Shown here: positions 59,447 to 64,000 of the stretch, in pieces
Numbering within the stretch: position 1 is the stretch's first letter
Layout: each line of letters begins with the position of its first letter
Assembly (NCBI RefSeq): GCF_014648915.1
Contig: NZ_BMSA01000008.1
Location: 1-64,000, forward strand
Reading direction: 5' to 3'
Length of the DNA: 64,000 nt
Source: Streptomyces phaeofaciens
Lineage (GTDB): Bacteria; Actinomycetota; Actinomycetes; Streptomycetales; Streptomycetaceae
Made by a program: the position numbers and the translations under genes
The notes under the pieces: generated by a model
Told to the model about the DNA's origin: nothing
The model's input: only the letters and a program-made list of their open reading frames with translations
Databases searched by the model: none

Positions 59447-62400
59447 GTGAAGCCCACCCTGGCCGCCGCGCAGCTCCGCGGCAGTCTGACGCAGTACCTC
59501 ACGACGACGTACGCGCTGGCCGACGAGGACACACGGCTCGCGCTGGAGCGGTTCCTCGGGGACCCGGAGACGGGCATCTTCCGGGGGCCCTACCTGCGGA
59601 TCAGGACGCCGTTCCACCCCGCCGACGACGAGTGGCGGTCGGCGCTCGAGTGGCAACCCTCGTTCACGCCGTGGCGGCACCAGGCGAAGGCGTGGGAGCG
59701 GCTGAGCACGTACCGGGGGGCGGCCGAGCCCACGCTCGTGACGACCGGCACCGGGTCCGGCAAGACCGAGTCGTTCCTGATCCCCGTGCTCGACCACTGC
59801 CGACGGCAGAAGGCGCTGGGCAGGCGCGGGGTGAAGGCCGTGCTGCTGTACCCGATGAACGCGCTCGCCACCGACCAGGCCGGCCGTATCGGCGACTACC
59901 TGGCACAGCCGGAACTGGCCCAGGTGACGGCCGGTCTCTACATCGGGGACAAGCCGGACACGGACTTCCGGCGGGTGATGACCCGGCGCGAGGAGATGCG
60001 CCAGTCGCCGCCGGACGTGCTGATCACCAACTACAAGATGCTGGACCTGCTGCTGCAGCGAGCCGAGGACCGGCCGCTGTGGGAGGGGGCCGACCCGGCG
60101 TACGTGGTGCTGGACGAGTTCCACACCTACGACGGCGCGCAGGGCACCGACGTGGCGATGCTGCTGCGGCGGCTGGCTGCGGCCGTGGGCGCCTCGAAGC
60201 CGGAGCGGCCGCTCGGGTCGATCTGCCCGGTGGCGACCTCGGCGACCCTCGGCGAGGGCGGGGGCGACACCGGCGGCATCCTCACCGTCGCCGAGCAGGT
60301 GTTCGGTGTGCCGTTCGGTCCGGACGCGGTGATCGGTGAGGAGCGGCTGAGCGCCGACGACTTCGTCGGCGACATCGACTACGAGCTGCCCGAGCCTCCC
60401 AGCCCCAAGGAGGTCATCGATGTGTCGGGCGGACCGGGCGTCGAGTCCGATCCGAACCGCCTCGACCTGGACGGGCTCGCCGAGCGGCTGCTGGGGCGGC
60501 GTGGCCTGGACGCCTTCCAGATCGGGCGGCTGCTGAAGAAACACGACTTCACCCATGGTGTGCTTGCGCTGCTGAACGGCGAGCCGCTCGACGAGTGGGG
60601 GCTGCGGGACCGCATGGCCCGCTTCGGGTACGCGTGGGCGCGCACCGCGCGGGAGAACCCGCGGCTCGCGTTGGAGGCGCTGTCGCGGTTCGTGGCGCTG
60701 CTGTCGTCCGCGCGGGATCCGGGATCCGACGAGCGCCGGCCGCGTCCGCTGCTGCACATCGAGGCGCACCTGTGGGTCCGGCCGGTGGGGCGGGTGCTCG
60801 GCGGGGTGGGTGCCCGGCCGGAGTTCCGGTGGTACGAGGACGAGCGGACGGTCGCGCGGCGTTCCGCGCTCACCGCGGCGTCCGCGTCCGAGGACTCGTC
60901 CGACGGCGACGACTGGCCGACGGCGGACTCGCGGCGGCCGCAGGCGCTGCCGGGTTCGGACACCGTGCAGCGGCCTGCCCAGGCCCATCTGCCCGCGATC
61001 TACTGCCGGGTGTGCGGCCGTTCCGGCTGGGCGGCCCTGTCCCCGGAGGCCGATCCGCAGAAGCTCGAGACGAGCCCGCAGCGGATCTGGTCGGCGGCCG
61101 TCGGGCGGGACAAGCGGCGGCTGCGGTACTTCATCTCGGCGACGCCGGGCGAGGCGCGGGACGCCCTCGCGGCGCTCACCGGCGCCGCGCCGAAGCAGGC
61201 CGGCGGTGTCGACCCGCAGTCCGTGGTGGTGCTGGACGGGGCTCAGGGCACCTACCGTCTGCCGGTCGCCGAGCACGGGGAGGGACTGCAGGACGCGTGG
61301 TTCGCGCGGGTGATCCTGGACAAGAAGACCGCCGACCAGGCCGCCAAGGACGACACCTGCCCGGCGTGCGACACCGACAACGGCATCAGGTTCCTCGGCA
61401 CCGCGCTCGCCGCGCTGGCCTCCGCCACGGTCACCCAGTTGTTCACCGGCGGCCAGGAGATCGCGCTGGCGCCGGAGGAGCGCAAGACGCTGCTGTTCAA
61501 CGACTCCACGCAGGACGCGGCGCACCGCGCCGGATACGTCGCCAACGCCTCGTACAAGTTCTCGCTGCGCTCGCTGCTGGCGCACCAACTGGACGACGCC
61601 GGTACGCCGCTCCCGCTCAACGACCTCATCGGCGACGTCCTGGACTCCGTGGACGACCCGCAGACGCTGGCCGCGGTCGTCCCGCCGGACCTGCACGACG
61701 AACCGGGCGTGGACCGGCTCCTGTCGGGACGTGGCACCGGGGACGCGCGGACCTGGAAGCTCATCGGTGAGCGGCTCGCCTTCGCGACCGTCATGGAGTT
61801 CGGACTGCGGTCGCGGCTCGGGCGCACCCTGGAGCTGACCCGGACCACGGCCGCGGAGGTGGTGATCGCCGAACCGGACCGGATCGTCGGGCTCGCCCGC
61901 GACCTGCACCTCGCGCTGCCGGGGCAGCTGGGGCTGGACGGCGGCCTGCCCACGCCCGAGCGGTACCTGGCGTACGTGCGGGGGCTGCTGGAGCGGGTAC
62001 GGCTGCGCGGCGGTGTGCGGCACCGGTGGCTGGACACCTGGATCAAGGAAGCAGGCGTCAACCAGTACCTCATCTCCGGGCAGCGGCCGGAGGGCATGCC
62101 GGCCTTCCCGGAGGGGTACGTGGCGCCGCCGAGGTTCCTGCTCGCCGGCCCCAAGGAGAAGACGAAGTTCGACACGATCGCCGGTCGCGGCAACTGGTAC
62201 CAGGACTGGACGCGGCGCTGCCTCGGCCTGGACGCGGCGCAGGCGACCGAGTACCTGCGCAGGCTGCTGCCGGTCCTCGCGGACGAGGGCGTGCTGTCGG
62301 CGCGCACCGCCAAGGACCGCACGACCCGCGTCTACGGGCTGCAGCCTGGCCACATCCATGTACGGCTGCTGGCGGACGACCTGGTCAACAAGGCGTTCGT

Positions 62401-64000
62401 GTCCTGCGAGGAGTGCGGCTGGCAGCAGGTGGTGCCGCCCGAGCGGCGCACTCGCTGGTACGGGCACCCCTGCCCGCGCTGGCGCTGCACCGGTCTCCTC
62501 GCCCCACCCCAGTACGGCATGTCGTCGACCGGGGCGGGCAGCGGCGGCTTCGGCGGGAAGCTGGAGCGCGACTACCGGGCCGACTACTACCGCCGCCTGT
62601 ACCTGACCGGTGGCACCTATCGGGTCGTCACGGCCGAGCACACCGGCATGCTGACCCGGCCCGAGCGGGAGCGCGTGGAACGGACGTTCCGGCAGGGCAC
62701 CCACTACACCGACCCCAACGTGCTCTCCTGCACGCCCACCCTGGAACTGGGCATCGACATCGGCGACCTGTCGGCGGTGCTGCTCGGCTCGCTGCCGGGC
62801 GGCCCGGCGAACTACGTGCAGCGCGCCGGACGCGCCGGGCGCCGTACCGGCAACGCCCTGGTGGTCGCCTTCGGCGGGCGCCGGGCCCGTGACCGGTACT
62901 ACCTGGACGACCCGACAGAGATGATCGCCGGTGACATCGTGCCGCCGGGCTGCTACCTGTCGGCCGTCGAGATCCTGCGCCGCCAGTACACGGCGCACCT
63001 GCTGGACCGGGCGGCGCGCGGCGAGCTGACCACGGCGGACGGCGAGCCGCTCATGCCGGTGCCGCGCCTGTCGTCGGCGCTGTTCGGCACGACCGGCTGG
63101 TGCCAGGACCTGTCGGAGGCGGCGCTCACCCACGGGGCGCGGCTGGTGGAGGAGTTCCTGGCGCTGTTCCCACAGGCGCCCGGCGGTCCGGACGACGACC
63201 GGGGAGTGTCCGCGCACGCGGCGGACGAACTGCGTGCCTACGCCACCGGCGGCATCGCGCGCGCATTGCAGGAGGCGGAGGAGGAGTGGACGGTGCGCCG
63301 CGAGGAGCTGCGCCGCCGCATCGCCGCCATCGACACCGCCATGGACGGGCTGCTCGCCGCGGACCGTGAGCAGGGCGCCGAGCGGCGCGAGCTGCTCGCG
63401 GAGCGGCGCGCCACGGGCGAGCTGTTGCGCGAGCTGAGCCAGACCAGCGCCCACGGCACCCTCGTCGAACTGGGTCTCTTGCCCAACTACAGCCTCACCG
63501 ACACGACGACGTCGCTGGAGGCCACGCTCTACTGGAAGGAGGCCGCCGGGGACGACGAGGGCACGGAGGCCCCGGAGAGCGCCGACGAGCGCCGGGAGTG
63601 GGTGTACCGCAGCGAGATGCGCGACTACGAGCGCTCCCGCAAGCTGGCCCTGACCGAACTCGCGCCCGGCAACAGTTTCTACGTCAACGGCTACCGGCAC
63701 GTCGTGCGCGCCCTCGACATCGGCAGCCCGGAGCGGCGCGCCTGGGCGGTGTGGCGCATGTGCCCGGCCTGCGGGTACGCGCGCACGCACGGTGATCCGA
63801 AGAACGACACCTCGCCGTGCCCTCGGTGCGGTTCCCGGGAGATCGCCGACGCGGGATGTGTGCACCACGTGCTGGAACCCCGGCGGGTGATGTCCCGGGA
63901 CAAGCGGGACGACGCCCGGGTGCGGGACGACCGTGACGAGCGGGACCGGAGGCGGTACGCGGTCCTCACCACGGTCGACATCGACCCCGCGCATCTGACG
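59447..64000 (+). CDS. Giant DEAD/DEAH-box helicase, DruE/DUF1998-like (partial, 3' end outside)
   Basis: The frame is open from GTG 59447 (GAAAGG before it) to the window edge, giving 1,518 residues without a stop. It has FTPWRHQAKAWERLST (Q-motif), LVTTGTGSGKTESFL (Walker A, about residue 99), LYPMNALATDQA, DEFHTYDGAQG (Walker B, D223) and ATSATLG. The second helicase lobe near 1,090 has LELGIDIGDLSAVLLG and YVQRAGRAGRR. Several zinc pairs occur (CRVCG, CPACD, CEECG), and the last, CPACGYARTHGD plus CPRCGS near 1,450, opens a DUF1998-like region. This architecture is that of Druantia DruE. DrmA-specific N-terminal features are absent. Confidence 0.75.
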   Translation, partial: MKPTLAAAQLRGSLTQYLTTTYALADEDTRLALERFLGDPETGIFRGPYLRIRTPFHPADDEWRSALEWQPSFTPWRHQAKAWERLSTYRGAAEPTLVTTGTGSGKTESFLIPVLDHCRRQKALGRRGVKAVLLYPMNALATDQAGRIGDYLAQPELAQVTAGLYIGDKPDTDFRRVMTRREEMRQSPPDVLITNYKMLDLLLQRAEDRPLWEGADPAYVVLDEFHTYDGAQGTDVAMLLRRLAAAVGASKPERPLGSICPVATSATLGEGGGDTGGILTVAEQVFGVPFGPDAVIGEERLSADDFVGDIDYELPEPPSPKEVIDVSGGPGVESDPNRLDLDGLAERLLGRRGLDAFQIGRLLKKHDFTHGVLALLNGEPLDEWGLRDRMARFGYAWARTARENPRLALEALSRFVALLSSARDPGSDERRPRPLLHIEAHLWVRPVGRVLGGVGARPEFRWYEDERTVARRSALTAASASEDSSDGDDWPTADSRRPQALPGSDTVQRPAQAHLPAIYCRVCGRSGWAALSPEADPQKLETSPQRIWSAAVGRDKRRLRYFISATPGEARDALAALTGAAPKQAGGVDPQSVVVLDGAQGTYRLPVAEHGEGLQDAWFARVILDKKTADQAAKDDTCPACDTDNGIRFLGTALAALASATVTQLFTGGQEIALAPEERKTLLFNDSTQDAAHRAGYVANASYKFSLRSLLAHQLDDAGTPLPLNDLIGDVLDSVDDPQTLAAVVPPDLHDEPGVDRLLSGRGTGDARTWKLIGERLAFATVMEFGLRSRLGRTLELTRTTAAEVVIAEPDRIVGLARDLHLALPGQLGLDGGLPTPERYLAYVRGLLERVRLRGGVRHRWLDTWIKEAGVNQYLISGQRPEGMPAFPEGYVAPPRFLLAGPKEKTKFDTIAGRGNWYQDWTRRCLGLDAAQATEYLRRLLPVLADEGVLSARTAKDRTTRVYGLQPGHIHVRLLADDLVNKAFVSCEECGWQQVVPPERRTRWYGHPCPRWRCTGLLAPPQYGMSSTGAGSGGFGGKLERDYRADYYRRLYLTGGTYRVVTAEHTGMLTRPERERVERTFRQGTHYTDPNVLSCTPTLELGIDIGDLSAVLLGSLPGGPANYVQRAGRAGRRTGNALVVAFGGRRARDRYYLDDPTEMIAGDIVPPGCYLSAVEILRRQYTAHLLDRAARGELTTADGEPLMPVPRLSSALFGTTGWCQDLSEAALTHGARLVEEFLALFPQAPGGPDDDRGVSAHAADELRAYATGGIARALQEAEEEWTVRREELRRRIAAIDTAMDGLLAADREQGAERRELLAERRATGELLRELSQTSAHGTLVELGLLPNYSLTDTTTSLEATLYWKEAAGDDEGTEAPESADERREWVYRSEMRDYERSRKLALTELAPGNSFYVNGYRHVVRALDIGSPERRAWAVWRMCPACGYARTHGDPKNDTSPCPRCGSREIADAGCVHHVLEPRRVMSRDKRDDARVRDDRDERDRRRYAVLTTVDIDPAHLT

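Noticed and set aside
59447..64000. Assignment of the giant helicase as DISARM DrmA
   Set aside because: The N-terminal part typical of DrmA (a short LVGP-type motif and an Arg-Tyr-Leu-x-Gly segment before the motor) is not found. The Q-motif occurs already near residue 75, and the Cys-rich C-terminus fits DruE/DUF1998 helicases better.
1..64000. CRISPR array, tRNA/rRNA genes, intact IS element or prophage structural genes
   Set aside because: No regularly spaced repeats, no tRNA-like cloverleaf noticed, and no transposase, integrase or phage structural motifs were seen in any frame.

Overview
The window is high-GC actinobacterial chromosome, almost certainly Streptomyces. Supporting signs are strong third-position G/C, frequent GTG starts, 4-nt ATGA/GTGA overlaps, Scr1/DUF397 regulators, an SCO5389-like protein, F420-type enzymes and near absence of TTA codons. 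No rRNA, tRNA, CRISPR array or intact insertion sequence was seen.

Left part (1-28,984), mostly metabolism. After the tail of 6-phosphogluconate dehydrogenase come a histidine phosphatase and a beta-helical membrane protein. Next is a quinate/shikimate catabolic locus: 3-dehydroshikimate dehydratase, quinate/shikimate dehydrogenase, a divergent TetR regulator and an MHS-type transporter. Two matching operators tie the locus together. It is followed by a PPOX/F420 oxidoreductase divergent from a TetR-MFS efflux pair, a serine hydrolase, and a three-gene saccharopine module (FAD oxidase, Lys1-like enzyme, saccharopine-reductase-like enzyme). A biosynthetic cluster then runs from about 14.85 to 22.0 kb. 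It has a GTP cyclohydrolase II variant carrying Met120, a creatininase-family (ArfB-like) protein, a degenerate PTPS/QueD homologue, an alcohol dehydrogenase, a GT4 glycosyltransferase, a methyltransferase, a flippase-like membrane protein and a CDP-alcohol phosphatidyltransferase. Together they suggest a GTP-derived pyrimidine or pterin metabolite that is glycosylated, methylated and perhaps joined to a lipid. A solute-uptake operon without its ATPase (GNAT, binding lipoprotein, fused permease, MFS) faces a CooC-like ATPase gene across a promoter with Zur-like and Nur-like boxes.

Right part (29-64 kb), a defence-like accessory island. Its most novel element is a four-gene operon reading helicase-like HelD, J-domain-like protein, GrpE-like protein, then an Hsp70 fused to a NYN/Zc3h12a-type ribonuclease domain. 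This would be a complete DnaK/DnaJ/GrpE-style machine joined to an RNA polymerase-remodelling ATPase and an RNase. After it come a membrane protein, a DndB/DGQHR-like protein divergent from an N-6 DNA methylase, a Ser/Thr kinase, a DrmD-like SNF2 helicase and a 1,699-residue DrmMI-like methyltransferase. The last part of that methyltransferase has clearly lower GC, as if the target-recognition region was swapped in. Next are decayed Scr1/DUF397 regulator genes, an EcsC/TerB-like protein, and an Scr1 regulator fused to an anti-sigma-type ATPase. The island ends with a PD-(D/E)XK nuclease, an AAA ATPase/TOPRIM-like pair whose ATPase gene has two TTA codons (possible bldA dependence), and a giant DEAD-box helicase of the DruE/DUF1998 kind that runs off the window.

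All assignments come from reading motifs and context by eye; no database search was run.
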